Notes: generated by a model not told the origin, from the sequence alone. 38,351 bases of DNA from Pseudaquidulcibacter sp041917055 (GCA_041917055.1 JAYRYJ010000015.1:1-38351); one strand, 5' to 3'. Shown: positions 1 through 8,541, numbered from the stretch's first letter. Translations and numbers: made by a program.

Positions 1-914
1 TTTTGCCTTTTTCTTGGCTCTATGATTTTGCGACCCAAAACCGCCTAAAAAAAGGAGAAAATTTTGGTTTGAGTGCCAAAACTATATCAATCGGCAATAT
101 TTCATTAGGCGGAACCGGAAAAACCCCTTTGGCACGATTTATTGGAAAACACCTTAGCAATGACCAAAGAATAGCAATTGTTTCACGCGGTTATGGCGGT
201 GAATTAATCGGGCCAATCAAAGTTTCCCCCGAAACCCATAATGCCAAAGAGGTCGGCGATGAGCCATTAATGCTGTCTAAGGATTTACCGGTATTTATCG
301 GCAAAGATAGGAAATCAGCGGCATTATTGGCGATTGAAAATGGTGCGCATACCATTGTTCTTGATGATTTTCATCAAAATAACGCGCTAAAAAAAGATAT
401 TGCGATTGTCGTAATTGACGGCGCGGTTGGTTTTGGCAATGGCCTAATATGTCCCGCGGGTCCATTGCGCGAAAAACCAAAAGCCGGATTAGGGCGCGCC
501 GATATTGTGGTTTGGATTGGCGACAAGGGTAAATTATCTCAATGCAATATCGCGCCCGAAATCCCAATATTTTTCGCGAATATCAGACCAATAAAAAAGG
601 AATTAAGCGGCAAATATCTGGCTTTTTGTGGCATCGGCAGGCCGGAAAAGTTTCTTGATAGTTTGGTCGAAATCGGTGCCAAACCCATCGACCTTATCCC
701 CTTCCCCGATCATCATTTCTTCAGCAATCAAGAAATTAAGGATTTAATCGGGCGCGCCGATAGTGAGGGCGCAAAATTAATCACAACTGAAAAAGATTTC
801 GTGCGAATTGATAAAGATTTGCGTAAAAATATCGAAGTCTTGGAAATTGAAATCACATTTGAAGACGAAAACGGGTTTTTGGCGACACTTCAAAAATCCA
901 TCAAATTGAAATAG
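1..914 (+). CDS. lpxK: Tetraacyldisaccharide 4'-kinase LpxK, 5'-truncated by window edge
   Basis: LpxK phosphorylates the 4' position of the tetraacyldisaccharide precursor of lipid A at the inner membrane. The fragment carries the unusual P-loop of the family (GNISLGGTGKTP, about residues 31-42 of the visible part), followed by SRGYGGE, DEPLML and the DDFHQNN segment. A late TTEKDFVR stretch is also typical of LpxK. The reading frame is open to the left edge. In complete LpxK proteins the P-loop lies some 25 residues further in, so roughly that many N-terminal residues lie outside the window. The stop is nine bases before the acyltransferase gene, so the two are probably one lipid A operon. 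Identity is recognised from family motifs; the missing start cannot be placed. Confidence 0.93.
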   Translation, partial: LPFSWLYDFATQNRLKKGENFGLSAKTISIGNISLGGTGKTPLARFIGKHLSNDQRIAIVSRGYGGELIGPIKVSPETHNAKEVGDEPLMLSKDLPVFIGKDRKSAALLAIENGAHTIVLDDFHQNNALKKDIAIVVIDGAVGFGNGLICPAGPLREKPKAGLGRADIVVWIGDKGKLSQCNIAPEIPIFFANIRPIKKELSGKYLAFCGIGRPEKFLDSLVEIGAKPIDLIPFPDHHFFSNQEIKDLIGRADSEGAKLITTEKDFVRIDKDLRKNIEVLEIEITFEDENGFLATLQKSIKLK

Positions 915-923
915 TATTAGAAA

Positions 924-1841
924 ATGAAAGAAAATTTTTTCACCAAAATATTCCAAGGAATCGAAATTCTCGCCTTTAATTCATATTGGAATAATTTTTC
1001 CAAAATGGATTTGGACAAAGCCTCCCAACAATGCGCGAATTTCACGCGTAGATTTGGGCCTTTAACAGGCGCGCATAAAACCGCGAAAAACAATCTTCAC
1101 CTTGCGTTTCCCAATTTTTCAGATGCAGAAATCAAGGAAATTCTTGACGCAATGTGGGATAATTTGGGTCGAATTGCAGGGGAAATGCCACATCTTGGAA
1201 AACTTGGCTATTTCACCGAAAACTCGCGGGTTGAGGTCAAGGGTCTTGAAATCCTTGACCGCTATTTAGAAAATGGTAAAGGCGCGGTTTTCGCATCGGG
1301 GCATTTTGCAAATTGGGAAATAATGCCCGCCGTCATTGTGCAAAGGGGCGTGAATTGCGAAGTCACTTATCGCGCGCTTAATAATAAAAAAATTGATGAG
1401 GCCGTCCGCGCGGCACGCGCCGCCTATGGCGTAACGCTTTTCGCACCAAAAGGGCGTGAAGGAGGAATGCGCTTGATGCGCATCCTTGCAAAAGGTGGGT
1501 CTATCGCCATGATGAACGACCAAAAATATGATACGGGCGTGTCCTCACCTTTGTTTGGGCATAATTGCATGACCAATGATGCCGCCGTTCGCCTCGCCCA
1601 TCGTTTCAAAATCCCGATACAAACCATGAGTTTGAAGCGCACACAAGGCGCGAATTTCATAACCGAATTACAAGAACCAATCATGCTTGATTTTGCCAAA
1701 CCTATTGAAGAAATTGTGCAATCAGGTGTCGATACAATTAATCAATTCTTGGAAAACAAGATCAAAGAAGCCCCCGAACAATGGTTTTGGGTTCACAGGC
1801 GTTGGCCCAAACAGGCCTGGCGCGATGCAGGAATTATTTAG
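924..1841 (+). CDS. Lipid A biosynthesis acyltransferase (LpxL/HtrB family)
   Basis: This 305-residue protein belongs to the LpxL/LpxM lysophospholipid acyltransferase family, which adds secondary acyl chains to lipid A from acyl-ACP at the inner membrane. The HX4E catalytic box is visible as HFANWE (about residue 122). Further family features are the NLHLAFP segment near the N-terminus, a GREGGMRLMR stretch, the MNDQKYDTG segment and the terminal WFWVHRRWP signature. The ATG lies nine bases after lpxK, consistent with an operon for late lipid A steps. The 3' end overlaps the convergent M23 gene by eight bases. Whether it transfers laurate, myristate or another chain cannot be read from the sequence. 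Confidence 0.9.
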   Translation: MKENFFTKIFQGIEILAFNSYWNNFSKMDLDKASQQCANFTRRFGPLTGAHKTAKNNLHLAFPNFSDAEIKEILDAMWDNLGRIAGEMPHLGKLGYFTENSRVEVKGLEILDRYLENGKGAVFASGHFANWEIMPAVIVQRGVNCEVTYRALNNKKIDEAVRAARAAYGVTLFAPKGREGGMRLMRILAKGGSIAMMNDQKYDTGVSSPLFGHNCMTNDAAVRLAHRFKIPIQTMSLKRTQGANFITELQEPIMLDFAKPIEEIVQSGVDTINQFLENKIKEAPEQWFWVHRRWPKQAWRDAGII

Positions 1842-2790
1842 GCGATTCTAGTATAGGTTCCGGCGCTTTCTCACTTTGCACTTCTGGCTCGACAGGGTTC
1901 AAATCAATATTCGGCATTGGTTTTGTCATTAATTGCGGGTCTAATTGGCGATTGTGCCAACGCAAGGACCAATGCAAATGTGGGCCATTGGCACGTCCGG
2001 TTGCACCGACTTCGCCGATTTTTTGGCCTTTTTTGACGCGTTTTCCTTTCGCGACCGATACTTTGGATAAATGCATATAATAGCTTATAAGGCCTTGGCC
2101 ATGGTCAATACCGACTAATCCACCCTCTATATAAAATCCTAATTTAGCTATGACAATTTTGCCTTCGGCGGGGGCGAAAACCGGTGTCCCGACTTTTGCG
2201 CCATAATCGACGCCATAATGCGGTTGCCCTTTGGTTCCGTTAAGACTTCTGACAGCGCCCCAGCTTGAAGTTGTGCGAACATTTGCCAATGGATAGCGAA
2301 AAACTTCCAAAAATCCGCGCGAAATTTCGTCCAAAGACGCCCAAGCCGCATTTTTTATGATTTTTTCATCGGCGATTCGTTTTTCAACAGATTTTGGCGG
2401 GGTCACTTTGTTCGCAGGCAGGCCGTAAACCTCTGTCACTTTATAATTGCGGGTTTTGATTTCAAAAGTTTTTTCCAAAACTCGACCGTCGGGAGTTGTG
2501 ATTTTTATGATTGCGGGTGATTTTTCATCGCGGTCAAAACCAATAATAAAATCACCCTCGGCATTGGCGTTAAATTTCGCTTCCATATATTCGATTTGTG
2601 AAAATGGAATGGTTTTGCCGATTATTGCGCCTGATTGTTTGAATTGCCCTTTCAATTCTAAAAGAATTTCGTTTTCGGGCGGTTTTGTCGGTTCGACCAA
2701 TTGAAATGGCGTCAAATCACTTGCATGGGCATTTGACGAAATGGCAAATGCGGCAAAAGCAATTGTGACGAAACGATGAATATTGCGCAT
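1834..2790 (-). CDS. Periplasmic M23-family metallopeptidase
   Basis: This 318-residue exported protein has a signal peptide (basic MRNIHR start, hydrophobic stretch, likely cleavage after SNAHA near residue 23) and a C-terminal LytM/M23 peptidase domain. The zinc site is complete: HYGVD supplies His191 and Asp195, and HLHW supplies catalytic His271 and ligand His273. Another conserved His (His240, in MHLS) is present. Such enzymes cleave peptidoglycan cross-bridges in the periplasm. The 150 residues before the catalytic domain form a beta-rich region (IIGKTIPFSQIEY, IIGFDRD, ITTPDGRV). The same region occurs in the M23 lipoprotein at 10155-11102, so the two are paralogues. It converges on the lipid A acyltransferase with an eight-base overlap. 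Confidence 0.9.
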   Translation of the reverse strand: MRNIHRFVTIAFAAFAISSNAHASDLTPFQLVEPTKPPENEILLELKGQFKQSGAIIGKTIPFSQIEYMEAKFNANAEGDFIIGFDRDEKSPAIIKITTPDGRVLEKTFEIKTRNYKVTEVYGLPANKVTPPKSVEKRIADEKIIKNAAWASLDEISRGFLEVFRYPLANVRTTSSWGAVRSLNGTKGQPHYGVDYGAKVGTPVFAPAEGKIVIAKLGFYIEGGLVGIDHGQGLISYYMHLSKVSVAKGKRVKKGQKIGEVGATGRANGPHLHWSLRWHNRQLDPQLMTKPMPNIDLNPVEPEVQSEKAPEPILESPK

Positions 2791-2874
2791 TCTGCGATTA
2801 TTAATTTAGTTTAATCTTGGCGCAAGCGGAAACTTAGTGGTTTTGTGAGAAATTTGGACGCTAGAATTATTAGC

Positions 2875-4251
2875 TCAAAACGCGGATCTTGGATTTAGGA
2901 TTTGATTTGGGTCGATTGAGGATTTTATGGCGCGCATTAGGTTTAAATGCGCCCGTGGCTCGTGCGCCAAAAATTCGGATTTTCGCGCAATGCCAATTCC
3001 GTGTTCCGCCGAAATTGAACCATTAAGATTTATCGCCAATACATTGATTGCATTATTTATTTTTGGCACAAACTCTTGAAACTCTAAATCATTCATATCA
3101 ATCGGTCGTGCGACATCATAATGAATATTTCCATCTGAAATATGCCCGAAAGCGTGAATTCGAATATTGGGGCAGACTTCATTTGCGGCAATTTCGGCGT
3201 GTCTAAAAAACTCGGGAATTTTGGAAATCGGCACACTTATGTCATGTTTTGCCGCTTTGCCTTCCGGCTTTTGCGCAGCGCTCATGCCTTCACGCAGATT
3301 CCAAAAACTATCGGCCTGATGTGTTGACTGCGCTATTACGCAATCCTCGATAATTTCATTTTCCAATAAAGTGCCCAAAACACTTTCGATTTTCTCAGAA
3401 ATTTCAGTTTCTTGGGACGTAAATTCAAGCAGGGCAATATAGGGATATTCGTTTGAAAAAGGGTTTTTGGCATTTGGCAGGTTTTTTATGCCAATTTTGA
3501 GTGCGGCGGCATTGATAATTTCAAACGCACTCAAAAAATTGCAATTCGCTTCAATCTCATGCAAAGCCTTAATCGCATTTTCGATTTTCGAAAGTGCTAT
3601 CATGGCGACGGTCTGTGATTTCGGCAAAGCAACAAGTTTCAAACAGGCTTTGGTAATTATCCCAAGGCTACCTTCGGCACCAATGAATAATTGTTTTAAA
3701 TCATAACCGGTATTGTCTTTGCGCAGAGGCTTCAATTCGCTGTATATTTCGCCATTCGGCAAAACTGCCTCAAGGCCCATAATAAGATTGCGCATCATGC
3801 CATATTTACGAACATGAACCCCGCCGGCATTAGTCGAAATAAGACCGCCAATGGTTGCCGATGCCGATGATGCAAGTTTCAATGGGAACATTTTCCCCGC
3901 TTCATTCGCCGCCACCACCACCATATCAAGGGTCGCCCCACTTTCGACAATAATACAATCATCATCAGGGTTTATTTCAATGACCCGATTGAGCCTCTTG
4001 GTGCTTAATAAAACCTCCCCCATTGGGATTTGTGCGCCCACAAGGCCGGTATTGCCGCCTTGGGTCACGATTTTGATATTATTGGCATTGGCAATGCGCA
4101 TAATTTCTTGAATTTGCCCACTATTTTCGGGGACAAGCATTAAGGGTGACGAACCAAAATACCGATCGCGCCATTCGCGCAAATGTGGCGCGATTATTTC
4201 ATTGTCAGTGACAATGCAGTGCGGTGGAAGAAAATTGAAAAACTCTTTCAC
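2875..4251 (-). CDS. FAD-binding oxidoreductase, D-2-hydroxyacid dehydrogenase (GlcD/D2HGDH) type
   Basis: This 458-residue flavoprotein has an N-terminal PCMH-type FAD-binding domain, with VPENSGQIQEI at residues 40-50 and the FAD-contact motif QGGNTGLVGAQ at about 64-74. A C-terminal FAD-linked oxidase domain follows, with SAEHGIG around residue 417 and the usual LNP ending. Relatives oxidise D-2-hydroxyglutarate, D-lactate or glycolate and pass electrons to quinone or a cytochrome; the exact substrate is not evident. Its ATG lies three bases after the stop of the upstream nitroreductase gene on the same strand, so the two redox proteins probably share a transcript. Length matches the single-subunit D-2-hydroxyglutarate/D-lactate dehydrogenase group. 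Confidence 0.88.
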   Translation of the reverse strand: MKEFFNFLPPHCIVTDNEIIAPHLREWRDRYFGSSPLMLVPENSGQIQEIMRIANANNIKIVTQGGNTGLVGAQIPMGEVLLSTKRLNRVIEINPDDDCIIVESGATLDMVVVAANEAGKMFPLKLASSASATIGGLISTNAGGVHVRKYGMMRNLIMGLEAVLPNGEIYSELKPLRKDNTGYDLKQLFIGAEGSLGIITKACLKLVALPKSQTVAMIALSKIENAIKALHEIEANCNFLSAFEIINAAALKIGIKNLPNAKNPFSNEYPYIALLEFTSQETEISEKIESVLGTLLENEIIEDCVIAQSTHQADSFWNLREGMSAAQKPEGKAAKHDISVPISKIPEFFRHAEIAANEVCPNIRIHAFGHISDGNIHYDVARPIDMNDLEFQEFVPKINNAINVLAINLNGSISAEHGIGIARKSEFLAHEPRAHLNLMRAIKSSIDPNQILNPRSAF

Positions 4252-4254
4252 TTA

Positions 4255-4875
4255 TCACCACGCGGTGTGAACGGATGATAATTGCTTTCTATCACGCTCA
4301 ATCGGGGCATTTTTGGCTTTACCGATAAAGACGACGCCAACCAATTTCTCATTTTCTTTCAGGCCAAGGGTTTTCGCAAATTCGGCATCATAGCTAACCC
4401 ATTCGCTCAACCATGTCGCCGCATAACCATAAGAATTTGACGCCAAAATCAGATTATAAGCCAATGCCCCGCCCGACATTTCCTGTTCCCATTGCGGGAC
4501 TTTTGGGTGCGGAATTGGGCTTGAAACCACAAATACCACCGAATGGGCGCGCAAAAAACGTGCTTTTTCGACATTAAAATGATCCATATCAATATCGGGC
4601 TTTTGCGATTTTAGGATTTCGGCGGCTTTTTTACCAAGTTCGGCACGTTTATCGCCGCGCAGAGAAATTAAACGCCATGGCGCAATTTTGCCATGGTCGG
4701 GAACGCGAATCGCGAGCGATAATATCGCCTCAAATTCATCGTCACTTGGCCCCAAATCGGCATCAAATTCCACAATTTTATTCGAACGGCGATTAAGTAA
4801 GACCGAGCGCAAATCCGAATTAGACGGTATTGGCAAAACATCATTTTCATGCGGCAAATTTAATTTATTTTCCAT
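4255..4875 (-). CDS. Nitroreductase-family FMN oxidoreductase (YdjA-like)
   Basis: This 206-residue protein of the nitroreductase fold uses FMN and NAD(P)H. Diagnostic parts are RRSNK at residues 29-33 (FMN phosphate contact), VPDHGKIAPWR around residues 58-68, and the later SGGALAYN and GYAATWLSEW segments that shape the dimeric flavin pocket. Its size and the PDHG motif place it nearest to the compact YdjA/RutE-like group. It is the first gene of a two-gene minus-strand unit with the FAD oxidoreductase, and it diverges from cysE across about 100 bases that should contain both promoters. The physiological substrate is unknown. Confidence 0.85.
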   Translation of the reverse strand: MENKLNLPHENDVLPIPSNSDLRSVLLNRRSNKIVEFDADLGPSDDEFEAILSLAIRVPDHGKIAPWRLISLRGDKRAELGKKAAEILKSQKPDIDMDHFNVEKARFLRAHSVVFVVSSPIPHPKVPQWEQEMSGGALAYNLILASNSYGYAATWLSEWVSYDAEFAKTLGLKENEKLVGVVFIGKAKNAPIERDRKQLSSVHTAW

Positions 4876-4933
4876 ATTTCTAATATAAAAGATTCATGCC
4901 AATTTATAAAGAAGCAAAGTGGTTTTTATCATT

Positions 4934-4978
4934 ATGCTTGCATTTATTGAAACCATGCCTATTTTATTGAAACCATGA
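4934..4978 (+). promoter_or_regulatory. Possible leader peptide ORF coupled to cysE
   Basis: A 14-codon frame (MLAFIETMPILLKP) starts at ATG 4934 with an in-frame second ATG at 4955. Its TGA stop overlaps the cysE start codon in the arrangement ATGA. The cysE start has no evident Shine-Dalgarno sequence, so reinitiation from this short frame could deliver ribosomes to cysE. The region also contains a short direct repeat (TTTATTGAAACCATG at 4943-4957 and 4963-4977). The repeat alone might generate the overlap by chance. The peptide contains no cysteine or serine, which argues against classical attenuation by those amino acids. Confidence 0.25.
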
Positions 4979-5814
4979 ATAATATCGCAAGTTCAAATCT
5001 CAAAATCGTCAATCCCAGCAGTGTCTGGGAAAAATTGCGCGCCGCCGCAATTGAGGCATCTGTTCAAGAGCCAAGCATCGCGAGCCTTTTGCACGCCACG
5101 ATTTTGAACCATAAGGATTTGTCACAGGCTTTGGCCTATCAATTATCGCAAAAATTGGGCGGTGCAGATTTTAATGCATTACAATTACGCGAAATTTGCG
5201 CGGAAGCCTATCGCAATGACCCCAAACTGGTCGAACGCGCTGAAATTGATATTGAGGCGGTTATGGACCGTGACCCCGCCTGCATCTCTTATTTGCAACC
5301 ATTCCTTTATTTCAAAGGCTATCAGGCATTGCAGGCCTATCGTGTTGCACATTTCCTTTGGAAAAATAACCGCAAATTATTGGCATTCCACCTGCAAAGC
5401 CGCATTAGTGAATTGTTTCAAGTTGATATCCACCCAGCTGCTATTATCGGGCATGGGGTATTTATTGACCATGCAACCGGAATAGTGATTGGCGAAACCG
5501 CACGCGTTGGCAATAATGTTTCTATTCTTCACAATGTCACTTTGGGCGGCACCGGCAAACAGGGCGGCGATCGCCACCCCAAAATTCGCGATGGGGTATT
5601 AATCGGCGCGGGTGCAAAGGTTCTTGGCAATATCGAAGTGGGCGAAAACGCGCGTGTCGCGGCGGGTTCATTGGTGCTTAAACCTGTTAATCCCGGTTGC
5701 ACAGTTGCGGGCATTCCTGCAAAAACCGTTGGTTGTTCAATGAAAGATTGCTGTGCAAAAACCATGGACCAAGTTTTTGACATGGATATTGCGAGTTTTG
5801 ACCCTGGTCTGTAA
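4975..5814 (+). CDS. cysE: Serine O-acetyltransferase
   Basis: CysE makes O-acetylserine from serine and acetyl-CoA, the entry step of cysteine synthesis in the cytoplasm. The 279-residue product has the helical N-terminal SATase domain (VWEKLRAAA, LASLL-like ASLLHATIL, DPAC) and a C-terminal left-handed beta-helix of hexapeptide repeats. Within the helix are DIHPAAIIG, the catalytic-region motif HATGIVIGE, LHNVTLGGTGK and GDRHPKI, and the AGIPAKTVG cap. Length is normal. The ATG at 4975 lacks a clear ribosome-binding site and is overlapped by a possible leader frame. A strong intrinsic terminator follows at 5964-5989. Confidence 0.95.
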   Translation: MNNIASSNLKIVNPSSVWEKLRAAAIEASVQEPSIASLLHATILNHKDLSQALAYQLSQKLGGADFNALQLREICAEAYRNDPKLVERAEIDIEAVMDRDPACISYLQPFLYFKGYQALQAYRVAHFLWKNNRKLLAFHLQSRISELFQVDIHPAAIIGHGVFIDHATGIVIGETARVGNNVSILHNVTLGGTGKQGGDRHPKIRDGVLIGAGAKVLGNIEVGENARVAAGSLVLKPVNPGCTVAGIPAKTVGCSMKDCCAKTMDQVFDMDIASFDPGL

Positions 5815-5963
5815 TTAAGGCCATGGTCTGAATTGACATTGGCTGGTCACCCCTCTATTTCGCCACGCAATGACTATTTCGATGATTAAGAAGATTACCA
5901 AAAAAGCCTGCAATGCGGGGTTTGTTGGTATGGCTGCTTAATTTTTGAAGGTCATCTCGAAAC

Positions 5964-5989
5964 AAACCCCGCCAAGGCGGGGTTTTTTT
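5964..5989 (+). terminator. Rho-independent terminator after cysE
   Basis: A GC-rich self-complementary stem (AAACCCCGCC paired with GGCGGGGTTT) has a minimal loop and is followed at once by a run of seven T on the plus strand. It lies 150 bases after the cysE stop and just before asd, so it most likely ends the cysE transcript. The plus-strand T-run fixes the orientation. Confidence 0.8.
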
Positions 5990-6021
5990 ATGCCCCGCTG
6001 TCGGCCTAAATGGAGAAAAAC

Positions 6022-7047
6022 ATGAATAATCCACCAAATATCGGAATTGTCGGCGCAACAGGTCTTGTCGGCGAAATGATGCGCGAAATTTTGTTTGAAC
6101 GCAATTTCCCTTTCAATCAATTGCGCCTTTTTGCTTCCGCACGTTCTGCAGGCAATGCTGTAAAATGCGGCGATAAGGATATTGTGGTCGAAGATGCTGC
6201 GACAGCGGATTTTGCGGGCTTAGATATTGTATTCTTTTCAGCGGGTGGCTCAACCTCAAAAGAACTTGCGCCCAAAGTTGCAGCAGCGGGGGCGATTGTT
6301 ATTGATAATTCATCTGCATGGCGCGATGATACTGATGTCCCTTTGGTGGTTGCCGAAGTTAATCCACACACTTTGCGCAATATTCCAAAGGGAATTATTG
6401 CCAATCCAAATTGCACCACAATGGCGGCAATGCCGGTTCTTAAACCACTTCATGCCTTTGCAGGCTTAAAACGATTGGTCGTAAGCACTTATCAAGCGGT
6501 TTCGGGCGGGGGTGTTGCGGGCTGTAATGAACTCGAAACCCAGATTCACGCCACTTCCCAAGATTGCGCCAGGCTTGCACGTGATGGTGCAGCTTTGGAA
6601 TTTCCTAATGTGCAAAAATGGGCGGTTCCGATTGCCTTTAATGTCGTGCCTTTGAATTATGTTTTAGGTGATGATGGCTTTACCGAAGAAGAAACCAAAT
6701 TGCGAAATGAAAGCCGCAGGATTTTGGAAATTCCTAATTTGCCGGTATGCGGCACTTGTGTTCGCGTTCCGGTTTTTAGCGGGCATTCATTGTCAATCAA
6801 TGCCGAATTTGAAAATGACATCAGTGCACAAAAGGCCACAGAAATTTTGGCAAATGCCGAAGGCGTTCAATTGGTCGATGTTCCAAACCCACTTGACGCC
6901 ACGGGCAAAGACCCTGTCTTCGTCGGTCGCATTCGCAAAGACCCAAGCGTCGAAAATGGCCTTGTGCTTTTCCTATCGAATGACAATCTCCGCAAAGGCG
7001 CGGCATTAAATGCGGTGCAGATTGCTGAGGTTTTGTTGAGGCAGTAA
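6022..7047 (+). CDS. asd: Aspartate-semialdehyde dehydrogenase
   Basis: Asd reduces aspartyl phosphate to aspartate semialdehyde with NADPH, feeding lysine/diaminopimelate, threonine and methionine synthesis. The N-terminal Rossmann motif GIVGATGLVGEMM is clear. The catalytic cysteine is in NPNCTTMA (Cys131 from this start) and the active-site histidine is in FSGHS (His255). Length, about 341 residues, is standard. An upstream in-frame ATG at 6010 exists, but GGAGA at 6012-6016 is well spaced for the ATG at 6022, so the shorter form is preferred. It stands alone between the cysE terminator and an accessory gene. Confidence 0.94.
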   Translation: MNNPPNIGIVGATGLVGEMMREILFERNFPFNQLRLFASARSAGNAVKCGDKDIVVEDAATADFAGLDIVFFSAGGSTSKELAPKVAAAGAIVIDNSSAWRDDTDVPLVVAEVNPHTLRNIPKGIIANPNCTTMAAMPVLKPLHAFAGLKRLVVSTYQAVSGGGVAGCNELETQIHATSQDCARLARDGAALEFPNVQKWAVPIAFNVVPLNYVLGDDGFTEEETKLRNESRRILEIPNLPVCGTCVRVPVFSGHSLSINAEFENDISAQKATEILANAEGVQLVDVPNPLDATGKDPVFVGRIRKDPSVENGLVLFLSNDNLRKGAALNAVQIAEVLLRQ

Positions 7048-7058
7048 TTAATTTTTCT

Positions 7059-7079
7059 GCCCTCCCCATGTAGGAGGGT
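7059..7079. other. Small G/C-rich hairpin after asd
   Basis: CCCTCC at 7060-7065 pairs with GGAGGG at 7073-7078 around a seven-base loop, 12 bases after the asd stop. There is no T-run after it on either strand, so a classical intrinsic terminator is unlikely. It may be the remnant of one of the intergenic palindromic repeats seen elsewhere in the window. The rest of the 7080-7230 gap shows nothing recognisable. Confidence 0.35.
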
Positions 7080-7230
7080 AGAAAGCCTTTGATTTTTCGG
7101 GTTAGAGGAAAATCTTCTTAGAGGTCACAATAAACACCATTTGCGGCGACTTCCACTTTAAATACTTGCCAATATCAAACTGAATTGAAACCTGGTGTTG
7201 AGTTTGGCATAAGAAACTATTTTAGAATTG

Positions 7231-8541
7231 ATGGTTAGCGCTATGATTGAAACAGACGATCCTTCTGGTAATAGTTTAGAAAATGATAAACTCACTTTGA
7301 AAGGATCTCTCAAAGATGCGGCGACACCTTATCAAGATTTAGTCGCTTCTATAAGGCCGAACGCGGTTGCGGAAGCATTGAGCCACCACAGACAAATGTT
7401 AGAGTTTATGAGGCCGAATGCTATTGCGGAAGCACTTAGCCACCACAGACAAATGATAGAGTTTATTAGGCCAAACGCTATTGCGGAAGCACTTAGCCAC
7501 CACAGAAAAATGATGGAGTTTATCAGGCCGAACGCTATTGCGGAAGCACTGAGCCACCACAGACAAATGATGGAGTTTATCAGGCCGAACGCTATTGCAG
7601 AAGCCATGCGCTCCCACTTCCATTTGGCTGAGATTTTGAGGCCGCCGTCCACAGAGGAAAAATTTCTCAATCTACAAATTCCAGAGCTTACAGGCTCAAG
7701 AATTTTACTTGAGCAAATCGCTAGCCAGCAGAAATCTCTTTCAAAAATGACATTTCTGGCAGCAACTAGCTTAGAAAACGTTCAGGTCACTTCTTTTGCA
7801 AAACTTCAAGTTTTTCGAGAACTCGGGAATATCGCAAACCTCATTCGACTAACAAATTCTTTCGAAGCTGATGCAGCTTCTATTCTTAGAACCGAATTGG
7901 GCGATTGGCGAGGTGAAGAAAATTCTACCAACCAACCGAAGTCCGATTCCAATTGTCCATCCATATATCTGGAACGAGGCTTCAGTCCTGAAATCTCCCG
8001 TTCCTCCTCAATAGTTGTGGGCGGCATACTGGATATTGTTGGAATCAAATTTGAATTGGTGTCCATTGAAAATTCAAGACTCACTGAAACCTCAAACTTG
8101 ATACTCCCTTCGCAACTAAACGAAAGAGAAATTGCGAGAAAAAAATTAGACGACTTTGAGTTCAAGGTAAGAAATTTCATCGAGTCTAGAATGACATCCG
8201 AATTTGGCACAAATTGGGTTAGTTCAAATCTACCCCCTCAAATGAGGGATTCTTGGACTGAAAAATTGGAAAAACATAGAAAAGGAAACGCTTCGAATTT
8301 CAGACTAATCGATTTTGCGGACTTTACCGATTATTCAAGGATAATCACCAATCGCAAAAACTTTCCCGCATTCGCCGCATTTTTCCACCGTATCGAAAAT
8401 ATTCGAGAGTCCTTTAATCGTTTAGAACCTTGTCGCCTTGCATTGTGTCATGGACGAGATATGTCCACTGAAGAATATACGTTCTTTTGTACTGAAATTG
8501 CGCGCATAGAATGGCAAATAGGAAAATTATATTTAGCTTAG
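7231..8541 (+). CDS. Tandem-repeat protein with probable C-terminal Swt1-type HEPN domain
   Basis: This accessory protein of about 436 residues has no signal peptide or membrane segment, so it should be cytoplasmic. A short leader is followed by five consecutive 19-residue repeats of the type RPNAIAEALSHHRQMMEFI (residues 42-136 from this start). A linker follows, then a C-terminal region of about 140 residues. That region reads VRNFIESRM, FGTNWVSSNLP, then LIDFADFTDYSRIIT, then RLALCH. The order and spacing (FIE..FGTNW, then the DFxDY segment, then R-x4-H near the C-terminus) resemble the Swt1-type HEPN family. Arg402 and His407 would be the catalytic pair of an HEPN RNase, although the residue after Arg is Leu rather than the usual polar one. 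TTG 7228 and ATG 7243 are alternative starts; none has a strong ribosome-binding site. Codon use looks less biased than in asd and xseA. The HEPN call is from memory of the family. Confidence 0.6.
   Translation: MVSAMIETDDPSGNSLENDKLTLKGSLKDAATPYQDLVASIRPNAVAEALSHHRQMLEFMRPNAIAEALSHHRQMIEFIRPNAIAEALSHHRKMMEFIRPNAIAEALSHHRQMMEFIRPNAIAEAMRSHFHLAEILRPPSTEEKFLNLQIPELTGSRILLEQIASQQKSLSKMTFLAATSLENVQVTSFAKLQVFRELGNIANLIRLTNSFEADAASILRTELGDWRGEENSTNQPKSDSNCPSIYLERGFSPEISRSSSIVVGGILDIVGIKFELVSIENSRLTETSNLILPSQLNEREIARKKLDDFEFKVRNFIESRMTSEFGTNWVSSNLPPQMRDSWTEKLEKHRKGNASNFRLIDFADFTDYSRIITNRKNFPAFAAFFHRIENIRESFNRLEPCRLALCHGRDMSTEEYTFFCTEIARIEWQIGKLYLA
7354..7638 (+). repeat. In-frame array of five 57-bp tandem repeats
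   Basis: Five head-to-tail units of exactly 57 bp encode 19-residue repeats. Units 1-4 are almost identical at DNA level. Unit 5 keeps its first half (RPNAIAEAM) and then diverges. Since 57 is a multiple of three, gain or loss of a unit preserves the frame and only changes protein length. There are no spacers, so this is not a CRISPR array. Confidence 0.95.

Noticed and set aside
7354..7638. CRISPR array
   Set aside because: The repeats are contiguous, without spacers, 57 bp long and in frame within a coding gene; no cas genes are nearby.
7332..7670. Antisense frame of 112 residues with repeats (SASAIAFGLINSII)
   Set aside because: It is the mirror of the 57-bp repeat array in the sense gene; the open frame follows from the repeat and has no ribosome-binding site.
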